The notes: generated from the letters alone by a model not told the origin. A DNA stretch of 64,000 nt from Bacteroidaceae bacterium (GCA_017650105.1 JAGCFO010000026.1:62001-126000); one strand, 5' to 3'. Numbered from the stretch's first letter, positions 52,391 through 61,670 are shown. Numbers and translations: made by a program.

Positions 52391-52985
52391 CTTCCACTTC
52401 GGTTGGTATTTCCACCTCTTCCTCCGTGATGTGTCCGTCTCCCACGACGAGCGTCAGCGTCGAGCCTTCGGGAATCATCTGTCCGGCATGCGTCTCAGCC
52501 CCGTTGTAGAGAATCTTGTACACCCAGTCGGCCTGCCCGCTGATGCTGTCGTTCTTGGTGAGCGTGAATCCTGCCGCACGCAGACGTGAGACGGCTTGAC
52601 GGTAGGAACTGTTGTCTGCCAAGTCGGGCATCTTCACCATTGGCTCGTTTCCCGAACTGACGGTGAGATATACGATGTGCCCGCGCTTCACTTTCGAGTT
52701 GGCTCCCGGGCGCTGGTCAATGACGATGCCCTCAGGGACGCCTTTGGCGAAGGATCGGTCGGCAGAGACACCGTTGAGCTTTCTTGTCTCGAGCATGTGG
52801 ATTGCCTCGTGCTCGTCGATCTGTGTCACGTCGGGCACGAGGATGGCCTGCCCGTGCTGCGTGTAACGGTCGAGCCATCTGAATGTGAGGAATATGGCAA
52901 CTATGACTACAAGTATCATTGCCAGTATGTTAAGCCAGAAGACGGAGCGCTTCATGGGCTTGCGGGCTGTCTTTTTTTCGTTCAT
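52377..52985 (-). CDS. PASTA-domain membrane protein
   Basis: 202 residues from the ATG at 52985 (MNEKKTARKPMKRS), preceded by a promoter. One membrane helix (about 15-36), then PASTA repeats: VLVPDVTQIDEHEAIHMLET, VKMPDLADNSSYRQAVSRLR and a partial third. The C-terminus is acidic. PASTA domains bind muropeptides or beta-lactams; here there is no kinase or penicillin-binding domain. The order PASTA protein, rluD-like, ddl suggests a link to peptidoglycan synthesis. Confidence 0.88.
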   Translation of the reverse strand: MNEKKTARKPMKRSVFWLNILAMILVVIVAIFLTFRWLDRYTQHGQAILVPDVTQIDEHEAIHMLETRKLNGVSADRSFAKGVPEGIVIDQRPGANSKVKRGHIVYLTVSSGNEPMVKMPDLADNSSYRQAVSRLRAAGFTLTKNDSISGQADWVYKILYNGAETHAGQMIPEGSTLTLVVGDGHITEEEVEIPTEVEDEWF

Positions 52986-53011
52986 GACTTTGTTGTCTCT
53001 ATTGTTTGCTG

Positions 53012-53019
53012 CAAAGATA
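53012..53019 (-). promoter_or_regulatory. Promoter of PASTA-rluD-ddl cluster, -7 box
   Basis: TATCTTTG followed by C on the minus strand, 27 bases before the start. Confidence 0.7.
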
Positions 53020-53108
53020 GTGAAAATCGGACGCAAAACAAGCGAATTACTCCTTTTTTATATGTAGTAACGTGTGTGAGCCTGCACTTCGTTTTTCTTT
53101 TTGCAAAG

Positions 53109-53194
53109 AAAATTATGGAGAAGGGAAAATTTTTTTTGAAGAAGGGAAAAATTTTTTTCCCTTCTTCATACGGCGAGATTCTTTGAGCATAATT
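53109..53194. repeat. Modular intergenic repeat, copy 9
   Basis: Perfect 7-bp inverted termini AATTATG (53111-53117) and CATAATT (53188-53194). Inside is a GAAGAAGGGAAAAA (53138-53151) / TTTTTCCCTTCTTC (53154-53167) palindrome, then CATACGGCGAGATTC. Confidence 0.87.
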
Positions 53195-53223
53195 CCGGCT
53201 TGTCGCTTTGCTTGCGTGAGGCG

Positions 53224-53259
53224 AAAAAAAGAAGCAATGATTCGGTGAATCATCGCTTC
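53224..53259 (-). terminator. rpmH terminator
   Basis: On the minus strand GAAGCGATGATTC pairs with GAATCATTGCTTC (one G-T pair) around a 3-base loop and is followed by seven T residues. Confidence 0.92.
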
Positions 53260-53292
53260 CAGTTTCTTTCAAACTCCTTGAGGGAGATGGTG

Positions 53293-53454
53293 TTACTTCT
53301 TCAAACCGTTGAACTCGTCGGAGATAGTCAACTTCTTGCGGCCCTTTGCACGGCGGGCTGCCAATACGCGGCGACCGTTAGCGGTTGCCATTCTCTCACG
53401 GAAACCGTGCTTGTTCTTTCTCTTCCTCAAAGAGGGCTGGAATGTTCTTTTCAT
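53293..53454 (-). CDS. rpmH: 50S ribosomal protein L34 (bL34)
   Basis: 53 residues, too short for many gene finders. It starts [20 protein letters not shown] and contains [20 protein letters not shown], the full bL34 signature, then a short Bacteroidetes-type tail [10 protein letters not shown]. It has its own promoter and a strong terminator. The neighbouring gene is efp, divergent; rnpA is not adjacent, unlike the arrangement in many bacteria. Confidence 0.97.
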   Translation of the reverse strand: MKRTFQPSLRKRKNKHGFRERMATANGRRVLAARRAKGRKKLTISDEFNGLKK

Positions 53455-53502
53455 CTTCTTATCTTTTTATTTTGTTTTTCTTTCTTCTGACGAATCGGGT
53501 TG

Positions 53503-53510
53503 CAAAAGTA
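53503..53510 (-). promoter_or_regulatory. rpmH promoter, -7 box
   Basis: TACTTTTG followed by C on the minus strand, 49 bases before rpmH. Confidence 0.7.
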
Positions 53511-53560
53511 GGGCGTTTTTTTCAAACAACCAAAGATTCCTGCTTTTTTTTCTCTGATTT

Positions 53561-53592
53561 TTTGCTTTTTTGTTGGAGAGGCCTTATTTTTG
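53561..53592 (+). promoter_or_regulatory. efp promoter
   Basis: TTTG (53561-53564), a 20-base spacer, and TATTTTTG (53585-53592). Confidence 0.72.
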
Positions 53593-53638
53593 TACCCGAA
53601 AAGCGAACATTAATCCTAAATTAAATAAAAAACTAGTT

Positions 53639-54205
53639 ATGATTCTTTGTCAAGACATTAAAATCGGTACATGTATCGAACTGGACGGCCAGCTTTATTT
53701 CTGCATCGACTTCCTTCACGTAAAGCCGGGCAAGGGTAACACGTTCGTCCGTACGAAGCTGAAGAACGTTGTCAACGGACGCGTTCTGGAGCGTACTTTC
53801 CAGATTGGTTTCAAGTTGAACGACGTGCGCGTTGAGCGCCGCCCCTATCAGTATCTGTATCAGGACGATATGGGCTATGTGTTCATGAATCAGGAAGACT
53901 TTGAGCAGGTAACGCTGAACGGCGACGTCATCACCGGAATCGAGTATCTGAAGGAAGGGATGGAAATTGAGGTTGTCACCAATGCTACTACGGGCGAAAT
54001 CCTCTTCGGAGAACTTCCCATCAAGGTTGTCCTCGAGGTTACTTACACCGAGCCCGGACTGAAGGGCGACACCGCTACCAACACCCTCAAGCCCGCTAAG
54101 CTGGAGACAGGAGCCGAAGTGCGCGTTCCCCTCTTCATCAACACGGGTGAACTTGTTGAAATCGACACACGCGACGGATCCTACGTGGGCCGCGTAAAGG
54201 CATAA
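53639..54205 (+). CDS. efp: Elongation factor P
   Basis: 188 residues from the ATG at 53639. KOW-like N-domain with [17 protein letters not shown] (the loop whose lysine is modified in many species), and two OB domains ending with [20 protein letters not shown] and YVGRV. It relieves ribosome stalling at polyproline. Monocistronic, with its own promoter and terminator. Confidence 0.97.
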   Translation: MILCQDIKIGTCIELDGQLYFCIDFLHVKPGKGNTFVRTKLKNVVNGRVLERTFQIGFKLNDVRVERRPYQYLYQDDMGYVFMNQEDFEQVTLNGDVITGIEYLKEGMEIEVVTNATTGEILFGELPIKVVLEVTYTEPGLKGDTATNTLKPAKLETGAEVRVPLFINTGELVEIDTRDGSYVGRVKA

Positions 54206-54240
54206 GCCGAGAAGAAAGTAAAGCTCGCTCACACACAGCC

Positions 54241-54275
54241 AAGCCTTGTTTTTTCGGAAACAGGGCTTGTTTTTC
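54241..54275 (+). terminator. efp terminator
   Basis: AAGCCTTGTTT pairs with AAACAGGGCTT (one G-T pair) and is followed by GTTTTTCC. Confidence 0.82.
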
Positions 54276-54305
54276 CAAGCATCAAGCATCGACGGAGGGT
54301 TCTGA

Positions 54306-54992
54306 ATGGCAGAAAAACTGAACATCAACCAATGGGCTCGCGAAGATCGTCCTCGTGAAAAAATGGCAGCCCGAGGCGCTGGTGAACTGACCAACGCCGA
54401 ACTGCTTGCCATCCTGATAGGTTCGGGAAATGCCGAAGAAGATGCCGTCTCGCTCATGAAACGCATCCTTGACGCCTGCGACAACAGCCTTACACGCTTG
54501 GGAAGGATGAGCATCGAGGAACTGTGCACTTTTCCCGGCATAGGTCCGGCAAAGGCAATCAGCATCCTCGCAGCCTGTGAGCTGGGCAACCGAAGAGCGA
54601 AGGACCGCGAGGAACGTCCCGTCATCCGCTCGGCACAGCAGGTCTACGACTATTACTATCCTCTCATCTGCGACTCGGCCGTTGAGCATAGCTATGCGCT
54701 TCTTCTAAACCAGTCGTCGCACATCATCAAAAGCGTGCTGGTAGGGAAAGGGGGTATAGCCGAAACACTTGTCGACGTGCGCGTTGTGCTCCGCGAGGCA
54801 CTCCTCTCGCAGGCAACGGGGTTCATCCTCTGCCACAACCATCCGAGCGGGAACGTGAAGCCCAGCAAGCAGGACGATATGCTGACGACACGCCTCCGTG
54901 ATGCAGCGCGCATGATGAGCATCTCGATGGTTGACCACGTGATTGTGTCGGATAGCGGTTATTACAGTTATGCCGATGAAGGTCGGATGTGA
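54306..54992 (+). CDS. radC: RadC-family JAB-domain protein
   Basis: 228 residues. Helix-hairpin-helix region (FPGIGPAKAISILAACEL) and a JAB/MPN metal domain with the HNHPSGNVKPSKQD motif and a final ISMVDHVIVSD segment. The name RadC is historical; a repair role has been doubted. It heads a run of three plus-strand genes (radC, DUF59, lpxH-like). Confidence 0.95.
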   Translation: MAEKLNINQWAREDRPREKMAARGAGELTNAELLAILIGSGNAEEDAVSLMKRILDACDNSLTRLGRMSIEELCTFPGIGPAKAISILAACELGNRRAKDREERPVIRSAQQVYDYYYPLICDSAVEHSYALLLNQSSHIIKSVLVGKGGIAETLVDVRVVLREALLSQATGFILCHNHPSGNVKPSKQDDMLTTRLRDAARMMSISMVDHVIVSDSGYYSYADEGRM

Positions 54993-55026
54993 TACCTGAA
55001 CTCTTAATCCTCCAAAAACCAACCAG

Positions 55027-55353
55027 ATGACAGAAGAAGAGAAATATTCGCTGCAAGAACGCATTGTCGAGGTCTTGAAAACCGTTTACGATCCTGAAAT
55101 CCCAGTTGATATCTACAACTTAGGGCTTATCTACCGTATCGAGGTTCAGGACGACGCGCACGTTGATGTCGATATGACGCTGACGGCACCTGGCTGCCCC
55201 GCAGCAGATTTCATCATGGAGGATGTTCGTCTGCGAGTGGAAGGTGTTCCCGAAGTAAGCTCGGCTACAGTCAACCTGGTATTCGAGCCAGAGTGGAATC
55301 AGAGTATGATGTCTGAGGAGGCTCGTCTGGAACTGGGGTACGATATAGAATAA
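55027..55353 (+). CDS. MIP18/DUF59-family iron-sulfur assembly protein
   Basis: 108 residues. The DUF59 motif DPEIPVDIYNLGLIYRIEV and the reactive-Cys segment TLTAPGCPAADFI are complete. SufT/PaaD-like proteins help mature iron-sulfur proteins. No suf genes are adjacent here. Confidence 0.92.
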   Translation: MTEEEKYSLQERIVEVLKTVYDPEIPVDIYNLGLIYRIEVQDDAHVDVDMTLTAPGCPAADFIMEDVRLRVEGVPEVSSATVNLVFEPEWNQSMMSEEARLELGYDIE

Positions 55354-55380
55354 TAGTGTTTTACCTAAAAAAGGCAACAA

Positions 55381-56139
55381 ATGATTTACTTCCTTGCTGA
55401 TGCACATCTGGGTTGTAGGGCTCTCAAGTCGGGCAGGACTCGCGAGCGGCGTCTGGTTCGTTTCCTCGATAGTATCAAGACCAAAGCTTCGGCTGTTTAC
55501 CTGTTGGGCGACATGTTCGACTATTGGTTTGAGTACAAGCAGGTTGTTCCCAAGGGTCATGTGAGGCTTCTGGGAAAGCTTGCCGAATTAACCGACAGAG
55601 GAGTGGAGGTTCATTTCTTTGTGGGCAATCATGATTTGTGGTGCCGTGACTATCTCGCAAGGGAGTGTGGAGTCATCATGCATTTCGAACCGTATACGAC
55701 GGAGATAGAAGGGCGTGTATTCTATATGGCTCACGGTGACGGACTGGGCGAGACGGACAAGCAGTTCTTGTTCCTGAGGCGCTTGTTCCACAACGCTTTT
55801 GCGCAGAAAGCTTTTTCATGGGTTCATCCCGATCGTAGCGTTGCGTGGGGTCTTCGTTGGGCAAGCCAGAGCAGAAAGAAGCACGAAAAGATGGGTCCTG
55901 CTGTCTTTGAAGGGGAGGACAAGGAACCGCTCATTACTTACTCTAAACAGTACCTCGCCGAGCACCCCGATGTGAACTATTTCATCTATGGGCATCGGCA
56001 CATCCAGCTTGATTTCCCCCTTTCTTCCGATTCTCGCCTGCTAATCCTTGGAGATTGGGTGGACAAGTTTACTTATGCCACTTTCGATGGAGTAGATGTG
56101 GCTCTTCACAATTATCTGGAAGGGGAGACGAAACCGTGA
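55381..56139 (+). CDS. UDP-2,3-diacylglucosamine diphosphatase-like metallophosphoesterase
   Basis: 252 residues with the calcineurin-like metal motifs in order: LADAHLG, GDMFDYWFE, VGNHDLW, MAHGDGLG and YGHRHIQ. The pattern matches the LpxH/YbbF group, which removes UMP in lipid A synthesis. It begins 27 bases after the DUF59 gene. Confidence 0.9.
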   Translation: MIYFLADAHLGCRALKSGRTRERRLVRFLDSIKTKASAVYLLGDMFDYWFEYKQVVPKGHVRLLGKLAELTDRGVEVHFFVGNHDLWCRDYLARECGVIMHFEPYTTEIEGRVFYMAHGDGLGETDKQFLFLRRLFHNAFAQKAFSWVHPDRSVAWGLRWASQSRKKHEKMGPAVFEGEDKEPLITYSKQYLAEHPDVNYFIYGHRHIQLDFPLSSDSRLLILGDWVDKFTYATFDGVDVALHNYLEGETKP

Positions 56140-56157
56140 TGTACCTTCTGGAGTTTT

Positions 56158-56192
56158 AAAAAATGTAGGGGGAAGCACATTGTGCTTCCCCC
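56158..56192 (-). terminator. Terminator between convergent lpxH-like and LRR lipoprotein genes
   Basis: GGGGGAAGCACA pairs perfectly with TGTGCTTCCCCC. On the minus strand a T run (56158-56163) follows after a few bases; the plus strand lacks one, so it mainly serves the minus-strand gene. Confidence 0.8.
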
Positions 56193-56219
56193 AATTATGT
56201 AGAGTCTCGAAGATGTTTT

Positions 56220-58880
56220 TTATTCTTCTGTGAACTCAACAGTTGTTGCGCTGTCAATACAGCTCTCGGAGCGGTTGTTGGTAATGCCCTCGATCTCCCA
56301 ACCTTTCTTCAGAATGAGTGTCGTAAGCGTCGACATCTTGCAGTACAAAGGATAGGTGTAGATAGCTCCTGTCAGATTTGTCTTGCTCACATCTAGCGTA
56401 GTAAGCAGGTTGTTCTGGCACAACAAGCGGTTAAGTAGAGTGTTCTGGGTCAGGTTCAGCGCCGAAATCTTATTGTTAGCACAGTTCAATGTCTTCAACG
56501 AGGGGAAGTAGATAACATTGAGAGACGTAAGCTCATTGTTGGCGCACATCAGCGACTCCAGTTCCTTGTTGGCGTACCCCAGCTCCAGGCTTTGGAGCTT
56601 GTTGTAGTTGCACGAGAGGGAGTTGAGCTTTGTGTTCTTCTTCACATCCAGCCAGGTGAGCAGGTTGTTGTTGCAGTTGACAGACGTCAGCTCTGTGTTC
56701 TGTGAAAGCGACAGGCGAGAGATGCTGTTGTTGTTGCAGTCAAGCGCATCCAGATGGATGTTGTGGTTGAGGTTGATGCTTTCAAGCTTGTTGTTTGTGC
56801 AGTATAGCTCTCGCAAGTTGGGTAAGTTCGATACATCCAAAGAGGTGAGCTGGTTGTTGCTGCAGTCAAGCGTTGTGATGCCGGGGCTCAACTTCAGGGT
56901 GCTGATTTTATTGTTGCTGCAATGGAGAGTCGTCAGGTTCAGGTTCTTGCTGACGTCGAGAGTCGTCAGGTTGCAGTAGTCGCAAGTGAGCGAATCGATG
57001 TCGAAGTACTGAATACCATCCAGGTTGCTCACGCTTGTCGAAATGGTAAATGATCTGTTGATGTTGGAGACAGCATTATATGCCCGTGCATCTTTGAGGG
57101 TGAGCGTGCCGTCGGCATCCATATCGCAGGTCTTCAGTAGATAGTTCTTGAACTGTGAGTCGGGGATGAGGAGTTCTGAATCTTCGTTGATGACGAATGT
57201 CAGTTCCTCCATGCAGGTCTGAGAACCATTGGAGACATAAACAATCATCTCCATGATTTCCGGCTCATCGAGAGGGCAAGAAACCGTAATGACACCCGTA
57301 GAAGAGGTCTCCTTTGTTACAGAAGCGGTAAGCGTTCCTTCCGAGATAGCCTTAATGAGCGGATTGTCTCCTCCGTTCTCGATAGTGTAACTTATGGCAA
57401 CTGACTTGTCGGGAACGATAGCTATGTCGGTGGTTTGTGAGAAGGAAATGCTGAGTTTCATTCCCTTAGCTACGACGAGAGAAGTGCCGTCGCTCAGAGT
57501 GAAATACACATAGTCGTTGTCGTATGTGACTTTCTGGAAGAACTGATCTGCTACAGCGTCTTTGCCGTCCTTACCGTCCTTACCGTCTTCACCCGTAGCT
57601 TTGCCGAGCATCTCCCATGTTACGCCGTTGTCAACGGATAGGTACCAGAAGCCCTCTTCTATCTTAAGTCGCGGAGCGATAGCATCTTCCCCGTCTTTTC
57701 CGTCCTTACCGTCCTTACCATCGGTTCCTTGAGCTTTCACCTTGTTACCCTCGCTGTCTGTCAGCCATTCGCCGTTGAGAGTCCAATAGAATGTGCCGTC
57801 TTCGTCTTGCTTTACGCTGATAGCAGGCGTTTTGCCGTCGTTTCCGTTGGTTCCGTCTTTTCCGTCCTTACCGTCTTTTCCGTAATAGATAGTGATGGGA
57901 TCGTGGGTGCCGAAGGTGATGATATATCCGATTTCCACACCCTCTTCTACCAGAGGAGTGACACTTTGGATGTAGTCGCGTTCCTGCATGGCGTTCACAA
58001 TGGTCTGCAAGGCAGAGATGTTGGCGTTAGCCTCATTACACAGGGTCTGCAGCTGTTCAAAGGCAGCCCATGTGGGAAGCTTGATGGTTGTTCCGTCTAT
58101 AAGGTTGAAAACCACATACGAGCCATCTTCGCTGTATTCAATATTCTGGAAGACACCGTCTGCGCCATCTTTTCCATCTTTTCCATCCTCTCCGTCTTTT
58201 CCATCTTTACCGTCCTTTCCGTCTTCGCCTGTTGCTTTGCCAAGCTGAGCCCAGGTTTCGCCATTGTCAACGGAAACGTACCAGTATCCATCCTCTATCT
58301 TCAGCTGTGGAGTGATGCCGTCTTGGCCGTCCTTCCCGTCTTCTCCGTCTTTTCCATCCTTTCCGTCAAGGCCGTCGTGCCCGTTGAGGCCATCATTCCC
58401 GTCCTTTCCGTCAACGCCGTTCTTGCCGTTTGTTCCGTCTTTCCCGTCCTTTCCGTCTTTGCCTTGCGTCTTCACCTTGTTGCCGAAGTTGTCGGTGAGC
58501 CATTCGCCGTTCACGGTCCAGTAGTAGACGCCGTCGGAGTCTTTCTTCACGCCGATGACTGGAGTCACGCCATTTGTTCCGTTTGTCCCGTGATAGATGG
58601 TGATGGGGTTACCCTTCGTGAAGGTGATGGTGTAGCCAATCTCCTTGCCGTTGAACGAGATGGGGGCAACGCTCTCGATGTAGTCTTTGTCCTTTACTGC
58701 CTGTACGATTGCCTGCAGGGCAGCGATGTCGGAGTTCATCTGTTCGCAGAGCTCCTCAAGTGATGTGAGTCGGGTGTTCATGTCTTTCGACATGTTCCAC
58801 AATGCGATGTCGTCGTATCCTGAGGTGCAGGAAGCCAAAACGACAAGCGCGATAGATAATGCGGATAATATCTTTTTCAT
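56220..58880 (-). CDS. Collagen-like leucine-rich-repeat lipoprotein with PL29-type N-terminus
   Basis: 886 residues. Lipoprotein signal (LVVLASC, Cys18). Two PL29-type units, each with a short helix pair, ITFxxxxPITIY, a Gly-Lys-Asp run and a YWTxNGEWLTD block; the GKDGKDG collagen-like runs fall at about 140-190, 215-243, 334-350, 385-400 and 428-441. A Big-like domain follows (about 475-565), a dockerin-like LIPDSQFKNYLLKTCDMDAD segment (about 571-600), and then about ten short leucine-rich repeats of the LxxLxCxxNxLxxLDV type (about 620-850), as in internalin-J-like proteins. Surface-exposed; an adhesion or protein-binding role is inferred. It lies 12 bases after the beta-barrel gene. Confidence 0.88.
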   Translation of the reverse strand: MKKILSALSIALVVLASCTSGYDDIALWNMSKDMNTRLTSLEELCEQMNSDIAALQAIVQAVKDKDYIESVAPISFNGKEIGYTITFTKGNPITIYHGTNGTNGVTPVIGVKKDSDGVYYWTVNGEWLTDNFGNKVKTQGKDGKDGKDGTNGKNGVDGKDGNDGLNGHDGLDGKDGKDGEDGKDGQDGITPQLKIEDGYWYVSVDNGETWAQLGKATGEDGKDGKDGKDGEDGKDGKDGADGVFQNIEYSEDGSYVVFNLIDGTTIKLPTWAAFEQLQTLCNEANANISALQTIVNAMQERDYIQSVTPLVEEGVEIGYIITFGTHDPITIYYGKDGKDGKDGTNGNDGKTPAISVKQDEDGTFYWTLNGEWLTDSEGNKVKAQGTDGKDGKDGKDGEDAIAPRLKIEEGFWYLSVDNGVTWEMLGKATGEDGKDGKDGKDAVADQFFQKVTYDNDYVYFTLSDGTSLVVAKGMKLSISFSQTTDIAIVPDKSVAISYTIENGGDNPLIKAISEGTLTASVTKETSSTGVITVSCPLDEPEIMEMIVYVSNGSQTCMEELTFVINEDSELLIPDSQFKNYLLKTCDMDADGTLTLKDARAYNAVSNINRSFTISTSVSNLDGIQYFDIDSLTCDYCNLTTLDVSKNLNLTTLHCSNNKISTLKLSPGITTLDCSNNQLTSLDVSNLPNLRELYCTNNKLESINLNHNIHLDALDCNNNSISRLSLSQNTELTSVNCNNNLLTWLDVKKNTKLNSLSCNYNKLQSLELGYANKELESLMCANNELTSLNVIYFPSLKTLNCANNKISALNLTQNTLLNRLLCQNNLLTTLDVSKTNLTGAIYTYPLYCKMSTLTTLILKKGWEIEGITNNRSESCIDSATTVEFTEE

Positions 58881-58892
58881 AATGCTTCGTGA

Positions 58893-59519
58893 TTAAAAGT
58901 TATAACCGATGGTGGCTGAGATGTAGTTGTTGCGCAGTTTCTTGTATCCCAGCTTTGTGGTGTCGTCTCCGTAGATAGGGTCTGACTTGTCGATGTCGAG
59001 CAGACCCATGCGGTAGTTGACTCCCAGGCTTACGTGCTGGAATATGAATGCGATGCCGCAGCCTATTCCGGCGTCGTGACGCTTTGTGCTACCGTCGGAA
59101 AACACATTGCTCATCATCTCGTTGTGGCGACGGAAACCCATTGCCCCGAAAGCGTAGTATCCGCATACGGAGGGCTCGATTGTCACGTCGCGGTCCATAA
59201 CGATGTGGTAGCTGATGCCCACGGGGATCTGTGCGTACCACAGATTGGTCTTGCTCGACTCGTATCCAGTGATGGCATAGCCCTTGCCCGTAAACTCCAG
59301 TCCGAGGTCGAGGTAGAAGGGATAATAGTACGACAGCATGATCTGATCGCTGATACCGATGGAGGCTGTTGTGATGGGTGACGATGCTACGCCCCACGAT
59401 GTTGCCCACGATGATACATACCCGGCTTTCACACCGAAGATGTTCCCTTGATAGTCTTGCGCCGACATGCCCGTGATGAGCATCAGTGACAGCGCGAAAA
59501 GCGTTAGTTTCTTTTTCAT
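58893..59519 (-). CDS. Outer membrane beta-barrel protein
   Basis: 208 residues from the ATG at 59519 (MKKKLTLFALSLMLITGMSAQ, signal peptide). The mature protein has alternating strands, AGYVSSWATSWG-like turns and a terminal ISATIGYNF with the aromatic C-terminal residue typical of outer-membrane barrels. It resembles small porin-like PorT/OmpW-fold proteins. First gene of a two-gene unit with the LRR lipoprotein; the two may act together at the surface (inference). Confidence 0.85.
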   Translation of the reverse strand: MKKKLTLFALSLMLITGMSAQDYQGNIFGVKAGYVSSWATSWGVASSPITTASIGISDQIMLSYYYPFYLDLGLEFTGKGYAITGYESSKTNLWYAQIPVGISYHIVMDRDVTIEPSVCGYYAFGAMGFRRHNEMMSNVFSDGSTKRHDAGIGCGIAFIFQHVSLGVNYRMGLLDIDKSDPIYGDDTTKLGYKKLRNNYISATIGYNF

Positions 59520-59611
59520 ATGCTTTTTGTTTAGTGATGCCAAGCGTTTGTCTGTGCCACTTTCTCCTATTATATATTAATAAGGAGAAGCCCACTTTCG
59601 GCTCAACGCTA

Positions 59612-59619
59612 CAAAAGTA
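59612..59619 (-). promoter_or_regulatory. Promoter of the barrel-LRR operon, -7 box
   Basis: TACTTTTG on the minus strand, about 93 bases before the start. Confidence 0.65.
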
Positions 59620-59692
59620 CGCTATTTTATTCAAACTACCATAAAAAACGACTCCATTTTTATAGCAAATATTTCTTCTCCTTCCAGCAGCG

Positions 59693-59755
59693 AATATGGA
59701 GAACAAATAAAATTTTTTCCCTTCTTCAAAAAAAATTATGAAGAAAGCATAATTC
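59693..59755. repeat. Modular intergenic repeat, copy 10
   Basis: AATATGGAGAAC, then an inverted TTTTTTCCCTTCTTC module, and a minimal AATTATG-AAGAAAG-CATAATT unit (59734-59754) in which the two inverted termini are only seven bases apart. Confidence 0.82.
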
Positions 59756-59793
59756 CCTATGGGTACTTCCGCATTCCGTGAGGCTTCTCTGTG

Positions 59794-61413
59794 CTATACG
59801 TTGTGGAGCTGCCTGCGATATTGCGAGGGTGTGACGCCCGTTGTCTGTTTGAAAACGCGTGTGAAATAGCTGAAGTTGTCAAATCCGCAGGCGTTGGCGA
59901 TGCTGTTGATGGAGTCTTCGGTGGAGGCAAGCATGCGTTTGGCTTTTTCCATCCGTAGCTGCATGATGAACCCTTGGGCGCTGAAGCCTGTCTCGGACTG
60001 CACGTGACGGTTTAGCGATGATGGACTCATGCCCAGTTCGTCGCAGAGCTGTTGATTGGTGATGGCTTTGTCGGAAATGTGCCTTCCGATATAGTCCGAG
60101 AGTCTTGTGACAAAGGGCGAGGGGGCCGATTGGAGGGCTTTCTGCAGAACCCGTACCTCTTCTCTTGTGGTAGCGAGTTCTCTTTCCTTTCTTCTCATCC
60201 GGATGAGGAAGGCGATGAAGGTTGCCAGTACTGCCGACGCTATCCCAATGACTATCAGCCACACTTCCCTATGACGGATCTTGAGTCTCTGCTGGGCTAT
60301 GATAGCTTCCTTCTGAAGTGTTTGGAACCGGGCTGTGTTTTCATCCATCATCTGCTCGTTTCGGAGTGAGTTGAGGGAGTCTTTGAACTCGGTTGCCTGC
60401 TCGAGCCACGATAGGGCTTTGTCGTTGTCGGTCCCTTTATAAAAAAGGTATAGTTTTTCGCAGAACTGTTGCTGCAGATGCTTGTTGCTCGTCTGCTCTG
60501 CCAACTCCAATCCTTCGGTCCAGCATTTAAGGGCTTCGGCTTTCCTGCCTTGTGAGTTGTAGACTGTCCCCAGCTGTTTAAGGTTGATACTTAACGAGTT
60601 GGGCTCATTCTGTTCCCGCAGTATGGCCTCTGCTCGCAGATATTCGCTCTCAGCTTCCTTCGCGTTTCCGCTTGCAAGCAGCACGTCGCCTTTCTGTGAC
60701 AGTCTGCGCCCAAAGCGAAGGGCGTTTCCGTTGAGTGAGTCTATCTTACAAGCTTCTTCTATCATCTCGAGGGCCTCCTCCAGCCGTCCCAGCTTGACGT
60801 CTATTTCAGATGCTATTCCGTATCGGATGGGTAGCGCTGGGCTTCCGGGCACTCTTTCCTCATAGTCGATGGCTTGGAGGATAAAGGAGTGCGCCTCTTC
60901 GATTCGTCCTGCCGAGAGATAGATGGCAGCCAGATTGTTGAAGTCGCTGCTCAATGCGCTCATGTCCTCGTTCTTTTCGTCTTGCTCGATGTTCTCGTTG
61001 AAGCAACGGATGGCATCGTCGTATCTTCCCATACGCGCCATACAGACACCTTCCAAAGAAAGACATTCGCGGTAGGCTTCCTCGTTGCCTACTTCTATTG
61101 CGTAGCCTTTAGCAACCAGAATTCGCTCCACCGATTGGGCAAAAAGACTTTTGTCGAAACTGCGGAACGCCATTCCGCTCCACACATCCATCAACAGCTC
61201 CTTTTGCGAGTGGTTGCTAGCCCATGCTGTGCTGTCGACATATCCCTCTTTCTCCAGCTCTTTTAACAGCTCCACTATCTGCGCCCGGGAAGGGTAGATG
61301 CGTGAGTGTATAGCCTCTAACAGAGAGTCGGGCTCCGCAGCAAGGAGAGAATCAGGCTGTAGAAACAGAAAAACTGTTACCGAAAGCATTAAAAAACGCA
61401 AACGAGCTGTCAT
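59794..61413 (-). CDS. TPR/AraC-type membrane transcription regulator
   Basis: 539 residues. A signal-like N-terminus (MTARLRFLMLSVTVFLFL), then about 350 residues of TPR repeats in the periplasm, one membrane helix (VWLIVIGIASAVLATFIAF, about 382-400), a short coiled coil and a C-terminal AraC HTH (about 430-539) with NQQLCDELGMSPSSLNRHV and IANACGFDNFSYFTRVFKQ, ending TPSQYRR. It should sense something with its TPR region and act on DNA directly at the membrane. It is divergent from the large Big_2 protein gene, a plausible target. Promoter -7 box at 61448-61455. Confidence 0.92.
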   Translation of the reverse strand: MTARLRFLMLSVTVFLFLQPDSLLAAEPDSLLEAIHSRIYPSRAQIVELLKELEKEGYVDSTAWASNHSQKELLMDVWSGMAFRSFDKSLFAQSVERILVAKGYAIEVGNEEAYRECLSLEGVCMARMGRYDDAIRCFNENIEQDEKNEDMSALSSDFNNLAAIYLSAGRIEEAHSFILQAIDYEERVPGSPALPIRYGIASEIDVKLGRLEEALEMIEEACKIDSLNGNALRFGRRLSQKGDVLLASGNAKEAESEYLRAEAILREQNEPNSLSINLKQLGTVYNSQGRKAEALKCWTEGLELAEQTSNKHLQQQFCEKLYLFYKGTDNDKALSWLEQATEFKDSLNSLRNEQMMDENTARFQTLQKEAIIAQQRLKIRHREVWLIVIGIASAVLATFIAFLIRMRRKERELATTREEVRVLQKALQSAPSPFVTRLSDYIGRHISDKAITNQQLCDELGMSPSSLNRHVQSETGFSAQGFIMQLRMEKAKRMLASTEDSINSIANACGFDNFSYFTRVFKQTTGVTPSQYRRQLHNV

Positions 61414-61447
61414 ATGGCAGATTTCTTATTTCCGATAAACAACGCTG

Positions 61448-61455
61448 CAAAAATA
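61448..61455 (-). promoter_or_regulatory. Promoter of AraC-type regulator, -7 box
   Basis: TATTTTTG followed by C on the minus strand, 34 bases before the start codon. Confidence 0.65.
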
Positions 61456-61662
61456 ATACTTTTTATTCAATTATGAATTTTTATCAAAACTTTTTACCTT
61501 TTCCTTATTTTCTTTCAAACCATAAAATGTACTTATTAAGTTCCAGTTAATCAAACATCTAAATATTATTATTGACAAAATATTGTTAGAAAAATGATAA
61601 TATTTGGTTCATATTGAACAAAAAAAGATTGAATTGTGAAAATAATTAAAGATTTATTTATT

Positions 61663-61670
61663 TATATTTG
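61663..61670 (+). promoter_or_regulatory. Promoter of the Big_2 protein gene, -7 box
   Basis: TATATTTG followed by C, about 108 bases before the ATG. Confidence 0.65.

Larger units (their letters stand above)
59520..59793. other. Intergenic region with promoter and repeat copy 10
   Basis: It holds the -7 box for the beta-barrel gene and the repeat at 59693-59755. I see nothing else here. Confidence 0.6.

Noticed and set aside
57729..58763. 344-codon plus-strand ORF with Ser/Phe/Pro-Val repeats
   Set aside because: A mirror of the Gly-Lys-Asp collagen-like repeats on the minus strand.
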